Source of the DNA: Enterocytospora artemiae
Lineage: Eukaryota > Microsporidia
Length of the DNA stretch: 64,000 nucleotides
Assembly (NCBI GenBank): GCA_038659295.1
Contig: JASNGC010000003.1
Coordinates: forward strand, 620,001 to 684,000
Direction: 5' to 3'
Within the stretch, counting starts at the first letter, position 1. The number at the start of each line of letters is the position of its first letter. A model generated the notes under the pieces. The model was not told the origin of the DNA. It saw only the letters and a list, made by a program, of their open reading frames with translations, and made no database searches. The position numbers and the translations under genes are program-made. This document shows positions 1 through 8,568 of this stretch, in pieces.

Positions 1-1
1 T

Positions 2-91
2 GGAAGAAGGCTGAAATATCAGCCATATTTCCCTGCATCATTCACCACCATTTGTGCAGGATTCGTTGCCAATGTTTTATATTATAGATGA
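2..91 (+). CDS. Possible 3' end of a gene truncated by the window edge
   Basis: One plus-strand frame is open from the first bases and stops with TGA at 89-91. It encodes 29 residues that end in a mildly hydrophobic stretch. It sits 154 bp upstream of the E2 gene in the same direction. The run is short enough to be open by chance, and a minus-strand frame starting with ATG near position 46 is also open to the edge. The assignment is weak and no family is recognised. Confidence 0.22.
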   Translation, partial: GRRLKYQPYFPASFTTICAGFVANVLYYR

Positions 92-245
92 TATTGTATT
101 CTACTACATTATCTATAGTTTTGCAAAGATAGGGCTTTAAACTACGAGAACGAATATCCAATCCAGACTGTGTTGGATGTATTCGTACGACAAATACTCC
201 ATTCTCCGAGCAATATGTCTTCTTTGAAAAATATTTTCCCCTTAA

Positions 246-734
246 ATGTCAACTCCAACAGCCAGAAGACTTGTGAAGGACATGAATGTAATAAATAATT
301 TGTCCAAAGACACCAGTATCTTTACCATGCCGCTTGAGAACGATCTCTTCACCTGGGTTGCTGTTCTCTATGGCCCAAAAAATACACCATTTGAAAACGG
401 CACTTTTTCGTTGGTTCTGTCGTTTACCGAGCAGTATCCGCAGAGCCCTCCAGAGGTCAGCTTTCTGTCCAAGATGTTTCATCCTAATGTGTATGAAAAC
501 GGTGATTTGTGTCTGGACATTTTAAAAAACAGGTGGTCTCCGTCATACGACGTTCTGGGGATACTTCTCAGCATCCAGAGTCTTCTCAACGACCCCAATA
601 CAGACAGCCCAGCAAACCCAGAAGCAGCAACACTTTTCAACAAAAATAAGGCAGAGTACGAGAAAAGAGTTAAGATCACTGTAGAGATGAGCTGGGATGA
701 CATAGAAAACGAATTTGCTAAAATCGGGTCTTGA
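246..734 (+). CDS. UBC2: Ubiquitin-conjugating enzyme E2, Rad6/Ubc2 type
   Basis: A complete 162-residue UBC fold. It starts MSTPTARRL, like Rad6 orthologues. The HPN motif is at residues 79-81 and the catalytic cysteine is Cys89 within NGDLCLDIL, followed by the conserved NRWSP stretch and the SPANPEAATLF block typical of Rad6. The length fits a Rad6 without the acidic tail of yeast. Known members carry ubiquitin for histone H2B and PCNA modification in post-replication repair and for N-degron turnover. A CCCC run lies at 238-241, just before the ATG. It converges on the cyclin gene downstream. Confidence 0.93.
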   Translation: MSTPTARRLVKDMNVINNLSKDTSIFTMPLENDLFTWVAVLYGPKNTPFENGTFSLVLSFTEQYPQSPPEVSFLSKMFHPNVYENGDLCLDILKNRWSPSYDVLGILLSIQSLLNDPNTDSPANPEAATLFNKNKAEYEKRVKITVEMSWDDIENEFAKIGS

Positions 735-875
735 AACATGCGACACACAATGCTCAATAAAGATATTTTATTTAATTTATCTACAAATTTTTTCTCAGTA
801 ATGCTGAACTTCAACTCAGTAAAAACAGGTTTTGCAGAGATCTCCATGGACCCGCCCCGGAAACCTATATCCAAT

Positions 876-1553
876 CTACTTTAATAGGTTGCCGAAAACC
901 TCAAAAGTACATGGGTTCTGGTCGATATAATATTTTACATCTTCACGCACGTGCTTGTCCTCTAAAATACTCATATATTCCTTTAATGCATCCAGGTAGA
1001 ACAGTAGCATGCTGCATTTCATACGGTTCGATGTGTTTATAATTCGACCTCTACCGCGCTCGACCATCCCATCCATAACACAAAACAAGAGCTCGGCTTT
1101 TGCACTCAAGGAATACTCAATATAGTTATTCTTCAAAGTTGCTAAATCAACAAACGTCTGGGGTAGTGGGAAAAGCAGGTCATAGTCCAGCAGCTCGAGA
1201 ATGTCCATTTCTCGGTCCAAAATATTCTCGATGCTACAGCTATTGTCGGTTACTAAGGAATATGTCGAAACTGGCCGGGTTGAGGTTTCTTCTATTTTGG
1301 CTGCAATAAACAGGGAGGTTATTCCGATAAGTTGATATTCGTCCAGAGAAAACCCTTGCTTATCTGTGTATGTATCTACAATGAAGGTGGCAAGTGTGAA
1401 GGTCTGGTGTGTATACCTGAACTCATTAACCACCTCATATAACCACCTGAACAATTTCATACGATGCGCGGTTTTATGTATTGTTATTCTGATGTTCTTC
1501 CGTGCAATGTTTCTCCCATGGAGGTTTGTTATATCCTGAAATGGTGTCTTCAT
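876..1553 (-). CDS. B-type (mitotic) cyclin
   Basis: A 225-residue protein with a cyclin box. The N-terminus has PFQDITN, reminiscent of the DITN element of A/B cyclins. The first cyclin fold starts near residue 31 (HRMKLFRWLYEV) and continues through the ITSLFIAAKIEE helix, which matches the canonical helix containing the Lys-Glu pair that contacts the CDK. A second, more divergent fold follows from about residue 125. It is shorter than fungal mitotic cyclins because the N-terminal regulatory region is nearly absent. I see no clear RxxL destruction box. It would activate a Cdk1-type kinase. The gene is convergent with the E2 gene, with a 141 bp gap. Confidence 0.8.
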   Translation of the reverse strand: MKTPFQDITNLHGRNIARKNIRITIHKTAHRMKLFRWLYEVVNEFRYTHQTFTLATFIVDTYTDKQGFSLDEYQLIGITSLFIAAKIEETSTRPVSTYSLVTDNSCSIENILDREMDILELLDYDLLFPLPQTFVDLATLKNNYIEYSLSAKAELLFCVMDGMVERGRGRIINTSNRMKCSMLLFYLDALKEYMSILEDKHVREDVKYYIDQNPCTFEVFGNLLK

Positions 1554-1903
1554 TGTGGCAGAAAAGTTTGTGCTATTTATAGAATTTTTGGAGGGATTAT
1601 TATAATTAAAATGACTCCATGTATTCTAGATACTCTACACATTAAATTATGTATCAACAGCTCAACAATGTAATAAGTAAAGGTAATAGATGGAAATGGT
1701 ACGATTTATACTATTCCAGTTATTCTGTGCATCTGAAACCAAGTGCTATTGTATGATATGCTGTATCTGTAAAAATTTGTTCCTCGAGTGCCTATGATCT
1801 GATGGTATTTTAAGAATGTTGTTACAGATGCACCATTTTACCAACGAAAAGCCTTTTGGGTTACAGGATTCTTTCTTCTATAACTAACTTTTTTAAGCCC
1901 AAT
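1554..1903. other. Intergenic region between divergent cyclin and cullin-like genes
   Basis: A 350 bp shared 5' region. TAACTAACTTTTTTAAG at 1881-1897 resembles a branch site followed closely by a 3' splice site, but I found no plausible GTAAGT donor or upstream coding exon to pair with it. A CCC lies at 1898-1900, 3 nt before the ATG at 1904. Otherwise nothing recognisable. Confidence 0.5.
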
Positions 1904-4900
1904 ATGAGCTCTAACGAATATGTCTTGTGTAAAACTAAAAATAGTAGTCTAGGCAGGAAGAATAAGGAGAGTACAGTGTCGCTTGAGGATAGAATGGTTC
2001 TGAAGTCGTTTCTCCTAGAATCATTCTCAGAGTCTGTGGGACGCTCCACAACAAAAAATACGCCTGACAATATGAAGGCTGCAGGCATATTTGCAAAGTC
2101 AGTGGAAAATAAAAAATACCAGGAAGTAATAAGAAAATATTTGAAGAAGAAAATCAAATTAGAGTTCTTCAAGCAGTCACAGAAAATAGAGTTAGAAGTC
2201 AGAAAATATACGGTGCTGCACAACGCACACATTTATGTCATCAAATCTATGCAGTCGGATGCTGCAGATCCACATGAATATGGCTACAAGTTCGGGTTTT
2301 TTCAGATCCAGTCCTGCTTTAATGGATTGTGCAACCTTTTGACAAGATTCTCACAATTCCTAGATATTTTTCTACCAAAAACCTCCAAGATCAACAAGTT
2401 TGTATTCTACAAGCACCAAAGAATCTTTTACTTCAAATCGGTTGTTTATAGACTGTGCAATAATTTGATCAGATCACTGAAGAAACCCATAAAGAATCTT
2501 ATTTATCTTTCATCAATATACTACAAGTACCAAATTTACTCAGATTTTATTTACTCGGTAAAATGTGGATTCAACTTGCTCGGGACTGATGATTTCCTAG
2601 GCACATTCAACTTGTTTCCGAACCTTTATGAATATGGAGACGGTAGGAATGGGCTGCTTACCTTGCTTAGCAACCATATTGACGATTCTCCAGATCCCAG
2701 TATAAAGGAGTTCGTTCGTATTCTTAAGAGTATTGATGACAAATATAAGCTCTCTGGAGATAGATCTTGTTCTATGCCATATTTCTCTATTTATCGAGAA
2801 AACAGCAGGCTGGATGGAATGTATCAGCTGTTTTCTGACATTATTGATTTAAGATTGGTTGTGGAAAACTTTACAAGCAAATTCAGGATGTTTGCGAATT
2901 TCCACAGAAAATGTCTGGTTAAGCTCGATACCAAATTAATAGGTGCTAGAAATATCGATTTTTTAAGTCAAACACGATTTATTCACCTGACTCGCTGTAA
3001 TTTTGAATGTCTATTTCCAGAATTTAAAAACATCCAACTGCAGCAATTTGCAAACATTATAGAAAAGAGTGCATTTATTAGCTGTTATTTGTCGTTTCAG
3101 AAGTCCAAGACAAATGATTCCCTTTCCGAACTGGACTGCCTATCGAGGATTTACTCCCATATTAAGGGCATAACACTGTTACGTTGCATAGACAACCTGA
3201 ACTACTCTGAGCAGTTTCTAAAGATGTATATTCGAGCAGGATTTATTGAGAATGTCAATGCTGCCTTTAACAAGCACCTATCTATCAAGAAAGTTGGTAT
3301 TCTCAAGGTTTCTGAAATGAATTCTGTGGAAATGAGAAATTTCTGCAAGCTGATCTACAATGATGAAGGCCATTTGCCGATGTTTGTGGGCACAGACTCC
3401 AAGCTTCATGTGGAGTCACTGCCCACTGTAGTCCATCCATTTGCTCAGTTTTATTCTCTGTATATTGAGATGTCCCGATTTTTCGATATTTCCACCTGTG
3501 AGGTTTGGGATAGGCAATGGAAGGAGACAATGGCCGAGATACTAATGAATGCACATTTCATTGAAGCCATGGCCAGGTGGATTGACTTATTTCTACTAGA
3601 TAAAATTGATGTGGATGTCTTTTTGTATACAACCACGGCAAGGAACCCATCCATATGCGTTAGGAATGCCAACACACATTATCAGCATATCATCGACAAT
3701 CTTTCCAAGCAGCCATGCATTTCACAGATTGAGTCCGATATTTTGATGTGTGGGCACCTAGTAGAAATAAAACCAGATGACAGGGATGTGACCCTTAGGT
3801 TTATAGACAAGCGCAACAAAGAATTTGTTCGAAATTATGTAAGGTTATATGGGGAGTTATTTTTAGAAGGAAGTAGTAAAAGCGAACTGAAGAGTGTTGA
3901 GATGAAGGCTAAAGAACTACTATATATTCCCATTGAAGAAAATGACCAAGAAACCCCCTCCTCTTCAGCATCACAGGAGATAAATGGTACATGTTGGAAG
4001 GTGATAAGCTCTTCTGACTCAGAAGAACCATCCAATAAAAGGAGGATAGAGTTTCTTCGTTATATGGCAATACAAAAACTAAGCCAATCAAGGTTTGACC
4101 TGCCTACTCTTAAAATCAAGGCCTTTGACCCCAGGTCCAAACTTAACAAGTCCACTTTCAAAGACATCAGAAACTTTACAGTCCTGGACATATTTTCTTT
4201 CATCTCGAAGTGCATCTGGATTATGAAGGACAAGGAGTCTTTTCTCGAGAGATTACGCATCCAAATGGCAAAAAGAATTTTATCCAGGCAATTTATCTAC
4301 CAAAACGAAGTATCTTTCCTGTCGTTTTTACCAGATTCATTCAGACATAAAATGCAGAAAATGCTAGAAGAATTTATTCATAAGGATTTGAACAAAAGAT
4401 TTTTCGTAAGTCTAAGTGAGGAGGAGGTCTCCCACGCCAACCACGTGCAGGCATCTTATTCAAATGATTTCGTAGAGAATCATTTTCCCAATCACAATTT
4501 ATCTGGAACTTGGAGATACCTTTTCAACAAATATTTACTAGAGAAAAGTAAAGAGAATTCTGGTTATCTGGCAGAAATGGAAGGTGGGAGCACAGAAGAA
4601 AATATTTCGTTTATAGAATCTAATTTGGGACAGGATGTACTATTTTCTGATGAAATTGATGCAGTTCCCAAGCGTGATTTTACGGTTGGAAAACAGATGG
4701 AAGAAAGTAAAATCTTTGATTTGTTTTTCAATCATCTACCAGTTGACAGGCTGAAGCAAAACTCGCTTGAGCTTGAGAATTCAAAATATAATGTCCTAAG
4801 AGATAAAAAGGCTCGGAGTATTACTGACAGCCTCTTTCTGATGAAAATGTGTAGATGGCCTAGATTCCAATGTGCAGAACTAAATATTGCGGAATTGAAT

Positions 4901-5518
4901 ACTGTCAAGAGCTCCATTACTCAGAATCTTCAACTGGATGGTGTTGTTGTGGTATTTAACGATTTGATGGGTAAGGCCTCTATCCAGTTATGCAATAGGA
5001 TAGTGAAGGTAACAATATTTCAATATGCGGTTCTAAAGACAGTGGTATCGAATGGCTGTAAGGTATCTGTGGGGGATTTGGAAAAGATGCTAGTAAGATG
5101 TAGAAAGGAGAACAAATCTTTAGTATCAAAAGACACAAGTAAAATACGTGATAATGGGACTTATACCGATAAAGTTTGTTCAGACCAGTTTAATATCCTG
5201 GTTGACAAAGGTCTTCTGATGGTGTCTGATGGAATGTGTGTACTGAATAGGCAGTGCAATGCAACATCTTTCATTCCAGAAGAAATATATTTGTATGAAG
5301 AGGCTTCCCAGCAGTCTCAAGCCCACGGTGCATTTTATAATTTGAAAATTGTTAATGAGGCAAAGGTAATGAGATTTCTTAAAATCAAAAAGGAGGTGAC
5401 ATGTGATGCATTGAGGGAGGAATTTAACGACATTGAAGATTTGAATGGCATCATTAATTCCCTATCGAGCAAGGACTTAATTGAATATCAGAAGGACAAT
5501 ATTGTCTATATTCCATAA
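1904..5518 (+). CDS. Large cullin-like protein
   Basis: A 1204-residue protein. The ATG at 1904 is chosen because CCC lies 3 nt upstream; the frame extends farther only through non-ATG codons. The last third resembles cullins. A segment near residues 785-835 (MAKRILSRQF and after) resembles the cullin AKRLL region. Around 980-1050 a strand-rich segment resembles the cullin/Rbx-binding region. The C-terminal 55 residues (about 1149-1204) look like the winged-helix neddylation domain, with RFLKIKK where cullins have RIMKxRK. The N-terminal 700 residues are helical and unassigned, and the protein is about 400 residues longer than usual. APC2, the cullin-like anaphase-promoting complex scaffold, is the main alternative. 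Cdc20 is encoded elsewhere in this window. Confidence 0.5.
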   Translation: MSSNEYVLCKTKNSSLGRKNKESTVSLEDRMVLKSFLLESFSESVGRSTTKNTPDNMKAAGIFAKSVENKKYQEVIRKYLKKKIKLEFFKQSQKIELEVRKYTVLHNAHIYVIKSMQSDAADPHEYGYKFGFFQIQSCFNGLCNLLTRFSQFLDIFLPKTSKINKFVFYKHQRIFYFKSVVYRLCNNLIRSLKKPIKNLIYLSSIYYKYQIYSDFIYSVKCGFNLLGTDDFLGTFNLFPNLYEYGDGRNGLLTLLSNHIDDSPDPSIKEFVRILKSIDDKYKLSGDRSCSMPYFSIYRENSRLDGMYQLFSDIIDLRLVVENFTSKFRMFANFHRKCLVKLDTKLIGARNIDFLSQTRFIHLTRCNFECLFPEFKNIQLQQFANIIEKSAFISCYLSFQKSKTNDSLSELDCLSRIYSHIKGITLLRCIDNLNYSEQFLKMYIRAGFIENVNAAFNKHLSIKKVGILKVSEMNSVEMRNFCKLIYNDEGHLPMFVGTDSKLHVESLPTVVHPFAQFYSLYIEMSRFFDISTCEVWDRQWKETMAEILMNAHFIEAMARWIDLFLLDKIDVDVFLYTTTARNPSICVRNANTHYQHIIDNLSKQPCISQIESDILMCGHLVEIKPDDRDVTLRFIDKRNKEFVRNYVRLYGELFLEGSSKSELKSVEMKAKELLYIPIEENDQETPSSSASQEINGTCWKVISSSDSEEPSNKRRIEFLRYMAIQKLSQSRFDLPTLKIKAFDPRSKLNKSTFKDIRNFTVLDIFSFISKCIWIMKDKESFLERLRIQMAKRILSRQFIYQNEVSFLSFLPDSFRHKMQKMLEEFIHKDLNKRFFVSLSEEEVSHANHVQASYSNDFVENHFPNHNLSGTWRYLFNKYLLEKSKENSGYLAEMEGGSTEENISFIESNLGQDVLFSDEIDAVPKRDFTVGKQMEESKIFDLFFNHLPVDRLKQNSLELENSKYNVLRDKKARSITDSLFLMKMCRWPRFQCAELNIAELNTVKSSITQNLQLDGVVVVFNDLMGKASIQLCNRIVKVTIFQYAVLKTVVSNGCKVSVGDLEKMLVRCRKENKSLVSKDTSKIRDNGTYTDKVCSDQFNILVDKGLLMVSDGMCVLNRQCNATSFIPEEIYLYEEASQQSQAHGAFYNLKIVNEAKVMRFLKIKKEVTCDALREEFNDIEDLNGIINSLSSKDLIEYQKDNIVYIP

Positions 5519-5914
5519 ATTTCATTATTTATTGTATCTTGATGAGATAATAGGGATTATGGGATATATACCCCAGATAATGACAACAACTAGTTGGTAT
5601 CAGTGAATTTTAAACTAAATTGGATATTAATGAATATAGAAATCATTATTGATTGAGTTTATCACTCTCTTGTATTTAAACACCTTCAAATTTGACTTTT
5701 ACTTCAAAGAAGTTTTACTAAGCTACCAGTGAAGTTGGTAAAAAAGATACATCTTAAAGGGAGATCTATTTTCTATCTCGTTCCTCAAACTTCGTGGAGT
5801 GATTAAATCTATGGTGTTAATTTTTGATGGCTTATTTTACTAATTTGGAAAATATAGAATCTCAACGGTTTTTCCCTCCAAAAAGTACTTAAAACAAAAA
5901 ATTGGAAGAGCCCA
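5519..5914. other. Intergenic region before the thymidine kinase gene
   Basis: A 396 bp AT-rich gap between two plus-strand genes. It ends in CCCA directly before the thymidine kinase ATG. I see no ORF, tRNA or repeat in it. Confidence 0.5.
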
Positions 5915-6529
5915 ATGATTAGTTTTACAATGGGGCCAGTTTCCTCGGGGAAGACAGTGGAGCTTGTTGTTATTGCCCATCAACTGACTACAATCTATGG
6001 TAAGAGCAGTGTGAAGGTAGTGAAGCCTGCATTTGATACTCGATTCGGCTCAGATGTAATAAAATCTGCGTCTGGGCTTGAGGTGCGAATAACAGATCTG
6101 ATAACGGAGGGTATGGATCTTAACATGCTCAACTACGATGGAGTGAGATTCATTGTGCTTGACGAGGTTCAATTCTTCACCGTTGATCAGATCTATCAGC
6201 TACGTGATATATCGTCGACAAGAGACATTGATATATACTGCTTTGGATTGCTCAAAGACTTCAGGAATGAGATGTTTGTGTCCACCAAAGCAATCCTGGA
6301 GATAGCAGACAAGATTGTTCAGAAAAATACATTTTGCATTCTATGTAAGCCAGAGGATGCAACTAGAAGTGCGAACATAAGTATGAAAATTTGTAAGGAT
6401 GAGTCAGGAAATATCATGCCCAGCTTGGAAGGTGCGTCTGCTGCAGTTGGTGGAATTGAGACATATGTGCCTGTTTGTTCAAGATGCTTTTATGGGGTTA
6501 CAAGGCCTACAGAGTTTAATGTCATTTAG
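5915..6529 (+). CDS. TK: Thymidine kinase, type II (bacterial-like)
   Basis: A complete 204-residue type II thymidine kinase, which phosphorylates thymidine to dTMP with ATP in the salvage pathway. The P-loop is GPVSSGKT at residues 7-14. The Walker B/catalytic segment is DEVQFF. The core block with CFGLLKDFRNEMF resembles the E. coli enzyme (CYGLRTDFRGELF). Two cysteine pairs, CILC and CSRC, form the structural zinc site near the C-terminus. The closeness to bacterial rather than animal TK1 suggests acquisition by transfer, as reported for thymidine kinases in some microsporidia. The start is supported by CCC immediately upstream. Confidence 0.92.
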   Translation: MISFTMGPVSSGKTVELVVIAHQLTTIYGKSSVKVVKPAFDTRFGSDVIKSASGLEVRITDLITEGMDLNMLNYDGVRFIVLDEVQFFTVDQIYQLRDISSTRDIDIYCFGLLKDFRNEMFVSTKAILEIADKIVQKNTFCILCKPEDATRSANISMKICKDESGNIMPSLEGASAAVGGIETYVPVCSRCFYGVTRPTEFNVI

Positions 6530-6682
6530 TATCGTTGGTTGGCATACGTGAAATAAATATGAAGTATACAGCGAGTTGGCAAATATGTTTGATTTTGTTT
6601 TCGGAATTGATTTTTGTGTAGCTTGTGGATGAAAATAGTTCTCGAGTCTTGGAATGAAAGTTTATTGATAATATTAGGCTTA

Positions 6683-7075
6683 TTATATTTCGGTGATATC
6701 ACTACTTATCTCTTCTGGCACATCATCTTCAGTCTTTGGTGCTACGGTCAGGGTTGTTGTCATACCTAGGCTAGAAGTAAACATAATAATTATTAAAAAT
6801 AATGGTGGACAGATGAACAACAGCAATAGAAGTGATAGACTAAGCTTATGAGAACCATCGGAGGCATTTGAATCTTCGATAATTAGCTCATGTTGCTTAT
6901 TTATGTATGAATCCTTCATTTCTTTAGTCTGATCGGGATCTTCATCTGTTTTTTCACATTCTAGATTATATTTGTTTTTGTAGCATACTGTAGGCTGTAA
7001 AGAGGATGCAGATATTGATGATTTATCACTCTCGCCAAGCACCAATTTGGTTAATAATAGTGGAATTCTCAGCAT
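6683..7075 (-). CDS. Hypothetical single-pass membrane protein
   Basis: A 130-residue protein I do not recognise. It has a short hydrophobic N-terminus (MLRIPLLLTKLVLG), a polar middle, and one strong membrane segment near residues 79-100 (LSLSLLLLLFICPP and following), then a short acidic tail rich in Glu, Asp and Thr. It could be a signal-anchored or type I membrane protein. A CCCC run lies 7 nt before the ATG, supporting expression. It is the first of three small minus-strand membrane or secretory genes between the thymidine kinase and BRCA2-like genes. Confidence 0.6.
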   Translation of the reverse strand: MLRIPLLLTKLVLGESDKSSISASSLQPTVCYKNKYNLECEKTDEDPDQTKEMKDSYINKQHELIIEDSNASDGSHKLSLSLLLLLFICPPLFLIIIMFTSSLGMTTTLTVAPKTEDDVPEEISSDITEI

Positions 7076-7408
7076 CTAACCCCTATAAAATTTGAATACT
7101 ATATATGTTTTATATTTTCCAAAAAACTAATTGATCCAGAGTAATATTTCAATACTTATGATCAGTGGGTGTGGATGATACAGTTTTAGTTTAATAAATT
7201 ATTCTCATATGACAGCTGGAGTAAGTGCAAGCATGCATTCTTAGGAGTATTTAGAATGAATAATAAAATACCAGTCGATAAACCATAAAAGGAGTTTAAG
7301 AAAGATTAATAGGATTGTATAATCACGAAAATATTTTTAATACAAAGAGTGTTATTTAACAGCCATTTCTACAGTCCCAAAGGTGTACATAGATTGTCGA
7401 GGTCAACT

Positions 7409-7681
7409 TCATAAGATAATAAAGAATAGTACAAATAGAATCACAAGGACCATAAATGAACCCAAGTAATACTTCCATACACTAAATCTGTTTAAATTTG
7501 CACTTCCCAGTTTTCTCAAATTTCGTCTTAAAGTGAAAAAGGAGCTGCTAATAGTCGGTTCTGTTCCTCTCAACCGCTGGTTCTGATTTTTAATCAATTC
7601 AGTCAAGTCGATTGATACATCCTTGAGAGTTCTAATTTTACTTGTGAACTTCTCAGACTCACTTTCTTCTTCGTCGAACAT
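7409..7681 (-). CDS. BET1: Qc-SNARE, Bet1/Sft1-like
   Basis: A 90-residue tail-anchored SNARE. Residues 11-65 form an amphipathic heptad helix with Gln33 in the KNQNQ segment at the expected zero-layer position of Bet1-type Qc-SNAREs. Residues 71-90 form the C-terminal membrane anchor. Length and architecture fit Bet1 or Sft1, which act in ER-Golgi and intra-Golgi fusion. The ATG at 7681 is chosen because CCC abuts it; the frame before it begins with a TTG codon. Bet1 versus Sft1 cannot be settled by eye. Confidence 0.75.
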   Translation of the reverse strand: MFDEEESESEKFTSKIRTLKDVSIDLTELIKNQNQRLRGTEPTISSSFFTLRRNLRKLGSANLNRFSVWKYYLGSFMVLVILFVLFFIIL

Positions 7682-7821
7682 GGGCAAAAACGTGAGAGTA
7701 AATAAAAGCAGAATGCCCGATAATAGATAAAGAATACTCTGTAATTGACAGTGTGCTGCAAAGAAACCAAGAATTTAAATATTTTATTGATACTAATTTA
7801 ATTTTGTAACAGTATTCGGCT

Positions 7822-8226
7822 TTATATCATTACATGTGCATTTCCACTGCCACTCTTATCCCCAGTTTTAGGATTAGGACTGTCTGCTGGTGAAACACTT
7901 GGTTTTTTGTTTGCAGATTTATTTTCTGATATGCTTTTCTTTGGTTGTGGTGTAGAATGGTCTGATTCTTGATCTTTTGAAGGTATTTTTTTCTTATCTG
8001 TAAACTGCCCATCACTTTCCGGTGATATCTTATTGCCATCTGTAGGCTGTTCACTTCCTGTTTCATTATTGGAATTGTCCTCATCAAAATTCCCAGGATC
8101 ATCATCTTTGGTGTTGTCAACCGTGTTGCCATGCTGAGTCTCCTTTGCAATAACCATCTTCGAAAGTGTCACAAGGGAGTAGAAGAATAGAAAGTATATT
8201 GTAAGCATTGTCCAACTAATCTTCAT
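7822..8226 (-). CDS. Putative secreted low-complexity protein
   Basis: A 134-residue protein starting with a typical signal sequence or signal anchor (residues 1-27, MKISWTMLTIYFLFFYSLVT then a hydrophobic end), followed by a hydrophilic tail of about 105 residues rich in Asp, Asn, Ser, Pro and Lys with no fold signature. The ATG at 8226 is used because the upstream extension of the frame has only a TTG. No homologue is recognised. Rapidly evolving secreted proteins of this kind are common in microsporidia, but a host-facing role is only inference. Confidence 0.6.
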   Translation of the reverse strand: MKISWTMLTIYFLFFYSLVTLSKMVIAKETQHGNTVDNTKDDDPGNFDEDNSNNETGSEQPTDGNKISPESDGQFTDKKKIPSKDQESDHSTPQPKKSISENKSANKKPSVSPADSPNPKTGDKSGSGNAHVMI

Positions 8227-8568
8227 ATCTCTTAGTGAAACTATACAGAAAAAGAGTGAATGAAACGGTTTCAAAAACTAGTGGTTAAGTCGAGCAATAT
8301 GTTATTTTGAAACGTATTGATTAAATAAAACTGACATACTGTACTGGTGGTTTTGAAACTCAGGAAGCTGAATATAGCAATTTACTATCGTTATTCAACT
8401 CAGAATATCATAATTTGCAGGGATACATCTCTAGAAAATTGAATCTATGAATTTGCCGTCATAAAATAGTTGTTTCGTAAGATATGCTATAATAAGATTC
8501 TCCAGCTCAGATAGATTTTATTTTCCCTCCAATTAACACTAAATCTTCAGATTTTTCAACCATATTCT
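8227..8568. other. Divergent promoter region
   Basis: A 342 bp gap between the secreted-protein gene (minus) and the BRCA2-like gene (plus). A CCC lies near 8525, about 40 nt before the plus-strand ATG. No other feature is seen. Confidence 0.4.

Noticed and set aside
1860..1897. Possible short intron before the cullin-like start, with TAACTAAC near AG
   Set aside because: No GTAAGT donor and no upstream coding exon; the ATG at 1904 is sufficient.
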